Below are positions 27,345-35,605 of a DNA stretch of 64,000 nt, piece by piece (positions within the stretch are counted from its first letter, which is position 1; every line of letters starts with the position of its first letter). The notes beneath the pieces were generated by a model that searched no databases, was not told the DNA's origin, and saw nothing but the letters and a program-made list of their open reading frames with translations. Both the position numbers and the translations under genes were made by a program. The stretch spans positions 248,001 to 312,000 of the forward strand of contig NZ_JAGQDG010000004.1 in NCBI RefSeq assembly GCF_018069865.1, read 5' to 3'. Source of the DNA: Ideonella paludis. GTDB lineage: Bacteria; Pseudomonadota; Gammaproteobacteria; Burkholderiales; Burkholderiaceae_C.

Positions 27345-27510
27345 CTAGTGTGGTGTTCGACGCTATCTGGAACATAAAGCCGCGTCTTTTGCGCCATGGC
27401 GGCGTTGCAAATCCTCGCGATACCACGGGGTATCGCTGCGGTTTGCGCCTTGCCCTGACCCAAAATCCATCGACTTTATTTGTTCCATCAAGCGTCAAAC
27501 ACCACACTAG
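27345..27510. mobile_element. MITE-like palindromic element, 166 bp, no coding capacity
   Basis: The ends are near-perfect inverted repeats: CTAGTGTGGTGTTCGACGCT (27345-27364) and AGCGTCAAACACCACACTAG (27491-27510) are complementary at 19 of 20 positions. The homology continues inward more loosely (GGAACATAAAG on the left; CTTTATTTGTTCC on the right). A second hairpin, GCGATACC/GGTATCGC, is at the centre. The element sits between the halogenase operon and tapT, close to the tapT start. No transposase is encoded, so it is a non-autonomous element or a large REP-like structure. Confidence 0.7.
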
Positions 27511-27587
27511 CGCAAGTCTGCGCCCGCCTCAGTCACCCGGGGGCGCAAGGCCGCGTGCGGCGGCCCAATGCGCTCATGTGAGGCACC

Positions 27588-29138
27588 TCAGGGCGCCATG
27601 GCCGGGCAAAAGCGTTTGACATAGCTCTGGTGGCTGGGCAGGTGTTCCAGCGCCGCCTCCACCCCCTCGCGGATCTGCCCCAGGAAGTGGCTCAGCTCCT
27701 CGTCGCCCATCAGGTCCGCGCTGGGGTGGTGCTGGCGGGGCCAAAGGCCTTGGCCCAGCATGACCTGGATCCAGGAGTTCTCGGCAAACAGCTCATTGCC
27801 CTTGCGGAAGACCCGGCCGGTCTCTTGAAACAGCTCGATGCGGTGCTGCAAGCTGGGCGGGATGCTCATGTCGCGGCAGGCCTGCCAGAAGGGCGTGTCG
27901 GCGCGCTGGGTCACCTTGTAGTGCAGGATGATGAAGTCGCGGATGTGCTCGATCTCGTCACGGGATTGGGCGTTGTATTCGGCCACATCGCTGGGGCTGA
28001 TGCCCTCGTTGGGGAACATTTGCAGCAGCCGCACAATGCCGCGCTGGATGAGGTGGATGCTGGTGGACTCCAAAGGCTCCAGGAAGCCGCTGGCCAGCCC
28101 CAAGGCCACGCAGTTGCCCACCCAGGTCTTCTCGCGCTGGCAGGGCTCGAAGGAGATGGGGCGCAGCGGTGTCAGCACCTCGCCGCTGATGCGGCCTTGC
28201 AGGGTCTGCTGGGCCTCGTCGTCACTCATGAAGCGGCTGGACCACACCAGGCCATTGCCCACCCGGTGCTGCAGCGGAATGCGCCACTGCCAGCCCGCTC
28301 CGTGCGCCATCGAGCGGGTGAAGGGCACCGGCTCGCCCGTGCTGGTGGTCTGCACAGCCAGGGCACGGTCGCAGAACAACCAATGCGACCAATCCTCGCA
28401 AGGCACTCCCAAGGTTTCGCCAATCAACAAGCCGCGAAAGCCGGTGCAGTCGATGAACAGGTCGCCCTCCAAGCGCGAGCCGTCGGTCAGTTGCAGGGCG
28501 CTGATGTGGCCGGAGTGGGGGTCTTGGTGGACAGCGCTGATCTTGCCCTCGCGGCGCTTGACGCCAAAGCCCTCGCTGAAGCTGCGCAGAAAGCGGGCAT
28601 AGCGGGTGGCATCCAGATGGAAGGCGTAGTTCAGCGGGGTCTGTGGCCCGCTGCTGGGGCGGTGGGCAAACTTGCTCTCTTGGGCCGCGCGCAGCTCCAG
28701 GCAGTAGTCGCCATAGTCGCCCGCCAAGCCGCGCTCACGCCCCTTGCGCCAAAAATGCTGAAAACCCGCCGTCCAATGGTCTTTGCCGGTCAGGCCGAAG
28801 GAGTGGATGTAATCCTCTTGCACCTGACGCCAGCTTTCAAACTGGATGCCCAGCTTGAAGGTGGCTTGCGTGGCCGACATGAAGGCCTGCTCTTGGATGC
28901 CCAGCAATTGATGAAAAGTCAGCAGTGTCGGGATGGTGGCCTCGCCCACCCCCACGGTGCCAATCTCATCGGACTCGACCAAGCAGATTTCGAGCCGTTT
29001 GCCCAGGGTGCGGCCCAGGGCGGCGGCAGCCATCCAGCCGGCCGTGCCGCCCCCAGCAATCACCACTTTGCGAATGGGCTTGGGGCTCGCCGCAGCAGTG
29101 GCCTGTGTAGCGGGTGTTGGCAAAGTCGGCTGGGTCAT
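27588..29138 (-). CDS. Flavin-dependent tryptophan-halogenase family protein 1
   Basis: A 516-residue FAD-dependent halogenase-like protein. It has the N-terminal Rossmann motif VVIAGGGTAGWMAA, the GVGEATIPTL segment, the candidate catalytic lysine K95 in ATFKLGIQFESW (equivalent to the Lys that carries the haloamine in PrnA/RebH) and the halogenase signature WxWxIP as WQWRIP (283-288). Key elements of a working halogenase are therefore present. Reduced FAD must come from a flavin reductase encoded elsewhere. It is the last gene of a five-gene operon (TonB receptor, halogenase 2, SapC, cupin, halogenase 1), starting 4 bp after the cupin gene. Natural substrate unknown; free tryptophan is not assured. 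Confidence 0.9.
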   Translation of the reverse strand: MTQPTLPTPATQATAAASPKPIRKVVIAGGGTAGWMAAAALGRTLGKRLEICLVESDEIGTVGVGEATIPTLLTFHQLLGIQEQAFMSATQATFKLGIQFESWRQVQEDYIHSFGLTGKDHWTAGFQHFWRKGRERGLAGDYGDYCLELRAAQESKFAHRPSSGPQTPLNYAFHLDATRYARFLRSFSEGFGVKRREGKISAVHQDPHSGHISALQLTDGSRLEGDLFIDCTGFRGLLIGETLGVPCEDWSHWLFCDRALAVQTTSTGEPVPFTRSMAHGAGWQWRIPLQHRVGNGLVWSSRFMSDDEAQQTLQGRISGEVLTPLRPISFEPCQREKTWVGNCVALGLASGFLEPLESTSIHLIQRGIVRLLQMFPNEGISPSDVAEYNAQSRDEIEHIRDFIILHYKVTQRADTPFWQACRDMSIPPSLQHRIELFQETGRVFRKGNELFAENSWIQVMLGQGLWPRQHHPSADLMGDEELSHFLGQIREGVEAALEHLPSHQSYVKRFCPAMAP

Positions 29139-29142
29139 GGTG

Positions 29143-30144
29143 TCAGCGGTTCAGAAGTTGCAGCAAGCGCGCCCGCAAGGGCCGAACCCGCTCGGGGCTC
29201 AGGGGGCCGAGCAAGCCCAGGGCGTGTGCCGGAATATGGGCGTGGCGGGTGGGCGGGTCAGCAAACACATAGTGGTGGAACTGCGCCGCCCAGGCTTGGC
29301 GCTGGGCCGGCGGCAAATCGCGTATAGACGACAGCGCCAGCAGCAATGCCGCCATCGGCGGGTCCATGAAGGCGGGGCTGGACCGCCACCAGTAGTTCAG
29401 CAACAGGTTGACGCTGTCCAAGGCCTCGACCTGATGCCACCACAGGCTGGGGATGAAGAGCGCATCGCCCGCCTCCAGCTCAAACACCTGCGCCGCCTGC
29501 TGAGCCTGTGCAAAGCGGGGGTAACGCGCTAGATCAGGCTCTGTCATGTCCACCAAGCTGATGGGCTGGCCCGCAGGCGTGAAGTCGAGCGGGCCGATGT
29601 AGAGATTCGGCAACTGCTCGGGCGCAAAGAGGGTGAAGCGCCGCCGCCCGGCCGCGACGCACGCCAGGTTGTCGGGCACATCTTGATGCGCGGCAATGCG
29701 CGTGCGGTTGCCCATCCAGAGGCTCATCAAGGCCTCTTGTGGCAAGCCTGATACGTCGTTCTCCCCCTGAAAGCCTGGGCAAACGCGCTCCACGGTGGTG
29801 GAGCCCACATAGAGCGCATCGGCCTGGGGCTGGCCAGCGCCCGCCACGAGCTGGCTCAGCACTTCATCTAAGCGGGCATGCTCGGCCGCAAAGTTAAAGC
29901 CGTCAAAGCGTTCGTTATAGAAAAAGCGCCCATGTGCACTGGCGGGCGCACGCCAGAGCGTGACCACCTCAGGCTGGCAAAAGCGCTTCACATAGGCCGC
30001 AAGTGCCACTGGGGACTGCCGCGCGGCCTGCACCACCGGCCAGTGGCTCACCAAACCCTTGAGCAGCACCGGCTGGCTGGGTGCCGGGCCTGACCAGGGC
30101 AGTGCCGGCGCCAGCCCTGCGGGCGATGCAGCGGGCTCAGACAT
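29143..30144 (-). CDS. Cupin-like (JmjC/FIH-type) domain protein
   Basis: A 333-residue protein with a JmjC/factor-inhibiting-HIF-like cupin core. The first iron ligands are probably H153 and D155 in RIAAHQDVPDN and the distal histidine H236 in PSLWWHQVEALD, giving an HxD...H triad; GRRRFTLFAPEQLPNLYIG is the usual strand after the first ligands. These features suggest an Fe(II)/2-oxoglutarate hydroxylase acting on a protein or peptide side chain. It overlaps the upstream sapC-like gene by 8 bp and is 4 bp from halogenase 1, so it belongs to the TonB-receptor operon. Substrate unknown. Confidence 0.85.
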   Translation of the reverse strand: MSEPAASPAGLAPALPWSGPAPSQPVLLKGLVSHWPVVQAARQSPVALAAYVKRFCQPEVVTLWRAPASAHGRFFYNERFDGFNFAAEHARLDEVLSQLVAGAGQPQADALYVGSTTVERVCPGFQGENDVSGLPQEALMSLWMGNRTRIAAHQDVPDNLACVAAGRRRFTLFAPEQLPNLYIGPLDFTPAGQPISLVDMTEPDLARYPRFAQAQQAAQVFELEAGDALFIPSLWWHQVEALDSVNLLLNYWWRSSPAFMDPPMAALLLALSSIRDLPPAQRQAWAAQFHHYVFADPPTRHAHIPAHALGLLGPLSPERVRPLRARLLQLLNR

Positions 30145-30847
30145 GCGCAGCGAGCGCCCGTGCTTGACGCTCCATCAAGCTCGCAAATTGCGACTGTGAG
30201 GCCAGCATCATGTAGAGGCATTGCAGGTGGCCCTGCGCATGCAGCTCCGCCAAGTCTGCGGCCTGCAAGGCCGCCAAACGGTCCTCATGGACGGTGTAGA
30301 AGCCACCCAACTTGTGCGCTTGGCCCTGGGCGTCCTGGGTTTCCAGCACAAAGGGCTCCAGCAAGTCGTGGCTCAAGAGCGCACGCAAGAACTCATCGGC
30401 CTGCTGCACACCGTGGTGGATGGCGCCCAAGATGTCACTGATGCGCTGAAGGTAAGGCGCAGTTCCGCCATGGGGCAAAAACAAAGGCTCACCCTGGCTG
30501 CGGCTGAGGCGCGGGCTGTCCAGGTCCACATGCACTTGCAAGCCTTGACCGTCGCGCCCAATCAAAAAAGGCAGGCGCTGCAGGGCCAGCGGGATGTAGG
30601 CCGCGTCCCAGCCCTGCGCGTCCAAAAACAGGTTTTGGCCGGGCTGAAGGCCCAGCAGGGCCACCGCTTGAAAGCTCAGGCCATCGGCCGTCTTTTGGTA
30701 AACGATGGGGTAATGGGCCTGCAGCGCCCGGAACTCCGCCGGAAAGGTGTGGGCCAACATCACCGCATCGCCCAAAGCGGCATCCCGGCGGGTGATGACC
30801 CGCAGGTCGTGGTGCTCGACGTTGTTGAGCAAAACGTGTTGGGCCAT
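30137..30847 (-). CDS. SapC family protein
   Basis: A 236-residue protein of the SapC family. The family name comes from a Campylobacter surface-layer locus, but its biochemical function is not known. Typical segments are the N-terminal HHDLRVITRRDAALGDAVML, VMLAHTFPAEFRALQAHYPI and KLGGFYTVHEDRLAAL. There is no signal peptide, so it should be cytoplasmic. The ATG at 30847 lies one base after the stop of halogenase 2; the longer frame overlapping that gene is unlikely. In other proteobacteria this family recurs beside TonB receptors and tryptophan halogenases, as here. Confidence 0.88.
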   Translation of the reverse strand: MAQHVLLNNVEHHDLRVITRRDAALGDAVMLAHTFPAEFRALQAHYPIVYQKTADGLSFQAVALLGLQPGQNLFLDAQGWDAAYIPLALQRLPFLIGRDGQGLQVHVDLDSPRLSRSQGEPLFLPHGGTAPYLQRISDILGAIHHGVQQADEFLRALLSHDLLEPFVLETQDAQGQAHKLGGFYTVHEDRLAALQAADLAELHAQGHLQCLYMMLASQSQFASLMERQARALAAHV

Positions 30848-30848
30848 C

Positions 30849-32438
30849 TCAGATCCTGTGCTGTCCGTGACGGACGATGTGTTGCAAAAGCTCACGCGGC
30901 GTGGGCAATGCCGCGGCCATTCGTTCGGTCTGGTGGCGAGCGTGCCGCATCAGGTGCATCACCTCGGCCGACAAGGGCTGTGCCGCGAGGCCCTGTGGCT
31001 TGACCCCCATGCCATACAGAATGTACTGGTAGCTGGCCGCGGGGAAGACCTCGTCGATGCGCCCAAAGTCATGCCGTGAGGGCGGGCGGGCGCGCCACAG
31101 CAAGAGTTGTTCGGCTAGACGCGCGGGGATGCTTTCGGCCTCTCGGTGCTCCCGCCAATAGGCCTCGTCCTGTCGCCGGCTCAGCACATAGTGCAGCTTC
31201 AGGAACTCAATCACCCGCCCCCACTTGTAGTGCATGGCCTCGTTGAAGCGGGCGGCCACCACCGGCATGTCCTCGCGGCTCGCGGGCAAGGTGTCGCTCA
31301 AAAGGGCGGCCGCCATCTCCACCATGGCCAGGGCCGAAGCTTCCAGCGGCTCAATAAAGCCTGAGGACAAACCGATGGCCACGCAGTTGTGCTGCCAAAA
31401 GCGCTCTCGATAGCCGGGCTCGAAGCTGATCTTGCGGGGCGTCAACGCCGCAACACCGTTGGCGCTGCGCTCCACATAACGCTCTAAGGTGGCCAGCGCT
31501 TGCGCATCACTGCAGTGCGCGCTGCTGTAGACCAGGCCGACGCCCCGGCGGCTCTGCAGGCCAATGTCCCACACCCAACCTGCCGCCTGGGCCGTGGCCA
31601 CCGTCTGCGTGGCGATGGGACTGTCCGGCGCGGTGTAGGGCACTTGGGTGGCCCAGGCGCTGTCATTGAACAGCACAGACTTTTGTGACTTGAGCCCGAC
31701 GCCCAAGTGTTGCCCCAGCAGCAGGCTGGCCATGCCCGTGCAATCCACGAAGAGGTCGCCCGGCACCTCGCCGTGCTGGGCCGTTTGCAGGCTCAGGATG
31801 TAGCCCTGCTCATCGCGCGTGATGCCCTGCACATCGGCAATGAGGTGGCGCACGCCAAGTTGCTCAAGGCAATGCCGCTTGAGCACTTGGCCAAACTTGG
31901 TGGCGTCGAAGTGATAGCCGTAGTTGGTGACGGCGGCGTACTGCGGCGTTTGCGCCTGCTTGGGTGCTCTGCCCGCATTGCACAGCACCGCTTGGGGGCA
32001 AGCCCATTCGGCAAAAGCTTGGTCGGGGAAATGGGTGGCCCAGGGCGTGACCACATCCAGCTCGCCAAAGCCTTCGGGCACGGAGAAGGGGTGGTGATAG
32101 CGGTCCTCAGGCGCACCGCTCACCCACCCGTCAAAGCGAGAGCCTTGCTTGAAGGCCGCGTCACACTCGGTGAACAGGGCATCTTCGGGCAGACCAATGG
32201 CTCTCAAGGTGTCGCGCATGGAGGGCCAGGTGCCCTCCCCCACCCCGATGATGGGCACGGCGGCAGACTCGATGAGCAGCACGCTCAAAGGCCGGGCCTG
32301 GTGGGCTTGGTGGGCTGCCGCCAGAATGGCCGCCACCAGCCATCCGGCGGAGCCCCCGCCCACCACCACCAGCCTCTTGACGCCTGCGCTCACGACAAGC
32401 TCACTCGCTGGATTCAGCTTAGAACTTGTAGCGTGCAC
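30849..32438 (-). CDS. Flavin-dependent tryptophan-halogenase family protein 2
   Basis: A 529-residue second halogenase-like flavoprotein. It has LVVVGGGSAGWLVAAIL, GVGEGTWPSM, a lysine K97 in AAFKQGSRFDGW at the position of the catalytic lysine, and FVDCTGMASLL. The WxWxIP signature is altered to WVWDIG (288-293): the two tryptophans remain but proline is replaced by glycine. It is clearly diverged from halogenase 1. The GTG at 32438 overlaps the end of the TonB receptor gene by 20 bp; an internal GTG at 32393 is an alternative. It is the second gene of the receptor operon. Activity as a halogenase is uncertain. Confidence 0.88.
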   Translation of the reverse strand: MHATSSKLNPASELVVSAGVKRLVVVGGGSAGWLVAAILAAAHQAHQARPLSVLLIESAAVPIIGVGEGTWPSMRDTLRAIGLPEDALFTECDAAFKQGSRFDGWVSGAPEDRYHHPFSVPEGFGELDVVTPWATHFPDQAFAEWACPQAVLCNAGRAPKQAQTPQYAAVTNYGYHFDATKFGQVLKRHCLEQLGVRHLIADVQGITRDEQGYILSLQTAQHGEVPGDLFVDCTGMASLLLGQHLGVGLKSQKSVLFNDSAWATQVPYTAPDSPIATQTVATAQAAGWVWDIGLQSRRGVGLVYSSAHCSDAQALATLERYVERSANGVAALTPRKISFEPGYRERFWQHNCVAIGLSSGFIEPLEASALAMVEMAAALLSDTLPASREDMPVVAARFNEAMHYKWGRVIEFLKLHYVLSRRQDEAYWREHREAESIPARLAEQLLLWRARPPSRHDFGRIDEVFPAASYQYILYGMGVKPQGLAAQPLSAEVMHLMRHARHQTERMAAALPTPRELLQHIVRHGQHRI

Positions 32439-35400
32439 CCAGCATGTAGCGTGGCCCCGTCTGCGTCACCGCGATCAGCTGCTCTTGCGTCCGGCCATGC
32501 AAGCGCTGAACCCCATCGTTGAGGTTGATGGCCTCGGCTTGGAAGCTCAGGCGATCGTCATACTTGTAGCCCACAGTCATATCCACCTGGCCATAAGCCT
32601 GGGTATAGACGGGGTTGGCCAGGCCGCTGCCATCGAACAAGCCGGTCAGGAACTTGTCGCGCCAGTTGTAGGCCAAACGGACTTGCCACTTGTCGCTTTC
32701 ATAGAAGCCCACCAAGTTGGCCGAGTCACCCAAGCCCAGCAAAGCAAACTGCGCCTCGCGACTGGCGTTGTCGTACTTCAAGCCCGAGGTGACCTTGGTG
32801 TAATTGGCGGAGACGCCAAAGCCGCTCTTGCCGAACACGTGTTGCCAGTTGAACTCCAAACCCTTGATGCGGTCAGAGCGCTGATTGACCGGTGTGGAGA
32901 TGGCAAACGTCGCCACCGGGTCCCCGGGCTGCCCAGCAATCGTGCCGGTCTTGTTGCCGTTGGCGTCATCTGGGCCGCGCGTCACGCCTTTTTGGCCGTC
33001 GTAGTTGGTGAAGATGTAGTTGCGAATGCAGGTCAGGTCGCTCTCGGCGCAGCCTTGCGCCACAGCTTCCTTGAACAAGGCGCCATTGGCTGGCGTGGTC
33101 AGGTTGAAGGGCGTGCCTTGCGTGGTGGTCACACCGATGAAGTTGTCGACATTCTTGACGAAGAGACCCAGAGCCACATAGCTGGCCTTGGCGTAGTAAT
33201 ACTCGGCCGAGAGATCGAAATTCTTAGACTTCAAAGGTTTGAGCGCCGGATTGCCTTGTGCGCCGGTGCCGCCGTCCAAGCGTGCCAACTGGTTCAGGGT
33301 CTGCCCGCCTTGAATGGCATCCCAGCTGGGTCGGCCAATGGTCTCGCCATAGCTGGCACGCACCTTGGTCTGGCTGTTGAGGTCCATGTCCCAGTCAATG
33401 CTGGGCAAGAAGTGCGAGTAGCTGCCGGTCAGGGTGGTAAAGCCGGGCGCGCCAAACTGGACCGTGAACTCGTTGTTACCCACCCAATTGATGCCGGTGG
33501 CCGTGGGCACCAAGGCGGTGGAGGTCACGTCCGTCTTCTCGTAGCGGCCGCCCACGGCAAGCTGCATGGGGACGACCAAGTCAAAGCCTATGTTGTATTG
33601 CAGGTGAGCGCTCTGGGACTTTTCCTTCACCCGGCGGTCCGTGGTGAAGACATTGGAGGCCAGATACAGCGACGGGTCACCACTGGCCTTGGCCGCCAGT
33701 GCACGCACTGTCTCAAAGTCGAAGGTGTAGAACTGGTTGAACAATGCTGGGTCGCTGCTGCCATTGATCTGGCCAAAGTACTGGCGCAGCGAGTCGAGCT
33801 TCCAAACGCTGTCGGGGTAGTCGGCCGCGCTGGTGGCGCCGCCCCAGGTGTCGCGCTGCACATTCGAGAAGGCAGTGCGGTTGTTCACCGTGGTGCTGGC
33901 CACACCGAAGTCCAGGCCAGAACCGTTATCGAACTTGTACTTGCCCTTGAACTGCACTTGGTCCACGCCGGACTTCATGTAGCTGTTGCGGAAGGTCGAG
34001 CCGGTGACCAGCATTGTGGAAGGATCAAGCGGCGCTGCAACGATGCTCAAGACGGGGAAGTCTTTGGTGAAGTCCACGCTGGTGGTGCCACGGGTAAAGG
34101 TGGCTGTGCCCAAGCCCGCGCTGGAGCCATAGGGGCTGTCTGCGCCCGACGTGGCGGTGGAGCTGTGTGCATCCAATTCCAAGCGCAGCTTGTCGGTGGC
34201 TTTCCAAGCCAGGTTCAGGCCTGTGGACTTGTTTTCGTTCTTGGTGGCGTACTGCGCCCCGGCCATCGCAATATCACTGGTGGCCGGGTTGATGGTCTCC
34301 GAGTAGAACTTGGGCGCGGCCACCGGGCCGTCCGTCCAAGAGCTCACAGATGGCCCGAAATTGAACCACGCCGACAACTCGTGGCGCTTGTTCTGCAGCT
34401 TGTTCTGGGAGTAGGTGTAGTCCAGCGTCGCGGTCAGCTCTTTGATCGGCGCATATTGCAGCGTGAGCTGGCCGTTGGTGCGCTGGCGCTTCACCGCGTT
34501 CACGCCGTACATGATGTTCTGCGGCACCGAGTAGATGTCGCTGGGCTTGGGCCGGTTGGTGATGTTCTCCGAGCCGGGCGTGCCAGGCTGAGGAATGGTG
34601 CCCCAGTTGTTCTCATCGCCCGCAAAGGGGCGCCAACCATTGGGCACCGACGCTTGGTTGAAGCCCAACTCACGCTCTTGGTAGCTGCCGGTGATGGCAA
34701 CACCAAACTTGCCATCGGCGAAGGTGTTGCTGTAGATGCCCGACAACTCCGGCGTCACCGAATTGCCCTGCAGCGCTTCAGGCAGGCGGCCCGCAGAGTT
34801 GTCGAACACACCCTTCAGGCCCACGCTGGCCTGCAGTCCGGGGTTGTCAAAGGGGCGCGCCGTCTTGATGTTGACCACCGCCCCAATGCCGCCCGAAGGG
34901 CTAGAGGCACGGCTGGTCTTGAACACCTCCAGGGCGCTCACCGACTCCGAGGCCAGGTTCGCAAAGTCAAAGGCACGCGAATTCGATGCGCCGGTGTCGG
35001 CAATGCTGGCGCCCGGCATTTGGCGGCCGTTCAGCAAGATCAGGTTGTAATCGGGACCAGCGCCTCGCACCGTGATGCGCGAGCCTTCACCAATGGAGCG
35101 GTCAATCGAGACACCGCTGATGCGCTGCAAGGACTCGGCCAGGTTGGTGTCGGGGAATTTGCCGATGTCCTCCGCCACGATGCCATCCACCACGCCCTGT
35201 GCGTCACGCTTCAAGCCCATGGTGGTTTCCAGGCTGCGGCGGATGCCCTTGACGACCACACGCTCCACCGAGGCATCGGCCGCACTGGCTGCTGATGCAG
35301 GGGCTGCGGGCTGGGCTTGCTGCGCCATAGCGCCACCCGCGCCAAGCGTCATCAACAAGGTGGCGGCCGTCGCCACCTGGGTCATCACAAATCGGTGGCG

Positions 35401-35442
35401 AGGCTGAGCCAACATGCGGCTCTGGCTGAAGCGTGGGGTCAC
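32419..35442 (-). CDS. TonB-dependent receptor (Caulobacter/Xanthomonas carbohydrate type)
   Basis: A 1007-residue outer-membrane active transporter. A signal peptide (hydrophobic core TAATLLMTLGAGGAMAQ) is followed by a plug domain with VKGIRRSLETTM, NLAESLQRISGVSIDR, EGSRITVRGAGPDYN and ALEVFKTSRASSPSGGIGA. A long beta-barrel ends in the aromatic residue typical of porins (GARYKF). The GTG at 35442 is chosen because AAGGAG lies 6-11 bases upstream. This subclass is usually linked to complex carbohydrate uptake and to tryptophan-halogenase/SapC genes. It heads the five-gene operon and has a perfect LacI-type operator 79 bp upstream, tying it to glucan use. The ligand is presumably a glucan oligosaccharide. 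Confidence 0.93.
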   Translation of the reverse strand: MTPRFSQSRMLAQPRHRFVMTQVATAATLLMTLGAGGAMAQQAQPAAPASAASAADASVERVVVKGIRRSLETTMGLKRDAQGVVDGIVAEDIGKFPDTNLAESLQRISGVSIDRSIGEGSRITVRGAGPDYNLILLNGRQMPGASIADTGASNSRAFDFANLASESVSALEVFKTSRASSPSGGIGAVVNIKTARPFDNPGLQASVGLKGVFDNSAGRLPEALQGNSVTPELSGIYSNTFADGKFGVAITGSYQERELGFNQASVPNGWRPFAGDENNWGTIPQPGTPGSENITNRPKPSDIYSVPQNIMYGVNAVKRQRTNGQLTLQYAPIKELTATLDYTYSQNKLQNKRHELSAWFNFGPSVSSWTDGPVAAPKFYSETINPATSDIAMAGAQYATKNENKSTGLNLAWKATDKLRLELDAHSSTATSGADSPYGSSAGLGTATFTRGTTSVDFTKDFPVLSIVAAPLDPSTMLVTGSTFRNSYMKSGVDQVQFKGKYKFDNGSGLDFGVASTTVNNRTAFSNVQRDTWGGATSAADYPDSVWKLDSLRQYFGQINGSSDPALFNQFYTFDFETVRALAAKASGDPSLYLASNVFTTDRRVKEKSQSAHLQYNIGFDLVVPMQLAVGGRYEKTDVTSTALVPTATGINWVGNNEFTVQFGAPGFTTLTGSYSHFLPSIDWDMDLNSQTKVRASYGETIGRPSWDAIQGGQTLNQLARLDGGTGAQGNPALKPLKSKNFDLSAEYYYAKASYVALGLFVKNVDNFIGVTTTQGTPFNLTTPANGALFKEAVAQGCAESDLTCIRNYIFTNYDGQKGVTRGPDDANGNKTGTIAGQPGDPVATFAISTPVNQRSDRIKGLEFNWQHVFGKSGFGVSANYTKVTSGLKYDNASREAQFALLGLGDSANLVGFYESDKWQVRLAYNWRDKFLTGLFDGSGLANPVYTQAYGQVDMTVGYKYDDRLSFQAEAINLNDGVQRLHGRTQEQLIAVTQTGPRYMLGARYKF

Positions 35443-35520
35443 AGTGTCTCCTTCGATGTGCCAGAGGCTGTCGCTCTGGCCATTCCGTTTTGTCAGGGTC
35501 TGCTCGGGTCTGCCCAGCAA

Positions 35521-35534
35521 TGAAAGCGCTTTCA
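35521..35534. promoter_or_regulatory. LacI-type operator (TonB receptor/halogenase operon)
   Basis: TGAAAGCGCTTTCA, a perfect 14-bp palindrome with the central CpG typical of LacI-family sites. It lies 79 bp upstream of the receptor start and downstream of the terminators of the lipoprotein gene, so it acts on a promoter of the receptor operon. Identical palindromes precede the other units of the locus. Confidence 0.85.
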
Positions 35535-35546
35535 TTACTGGGCGTG

Positions 35547-35596
35547 AAAAGGCACCTCGCTCAGAGGTGCCGGTGCGGGGGCGATGCGTCGCCCCC
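35547..35596 (-). terminator. Double hairpin terminator after the carbohydrate-binding lipoprotein gene
   Basis: On the minus strand a first hairpin, GGGGGCGA/TCGCCCCC (35596-35577), is followed by a second, GGCACCTC/GAGGTGCC (35571-35551), with TTTT directly after it (35550-35547). The second is a canonical intrinsic terminator. It separates the lipoprotein gene from the TonB-receptor operon, which therefore needs its own promoter. Confidence 0.8.
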
Positions 35597-35605
35597 GGCT
35601 GGTCG

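Noticed and set aside
26662-27507. Longer tapT reading frame starting at 27507
   Set aside because: The extra 60 codons are translated from the palindromic repeat element and have no similarity to the DTW family N-terminus.
27588-30144. Secondary-metabolite (halogenated antibiotic) gene cluster
   Set aside because: There are no NRPS/PKS, tryptophan oxidase or other biosynthetic genes nearby. The halogenase-family genes are in a TonB-receptor operon, so a natural-product cluster is not supported.
32149-35295. A 1048-codon open frame on the plus strand opposite the TonB receptor gene
   Set aside because: It is a mirror frame of a high-G+C gene. Its translation is rich in Gly, Val, His and Arg without domain pattern, while the minus strand encodes an unmistakable TonB receptor with signal peptide and barrel end.
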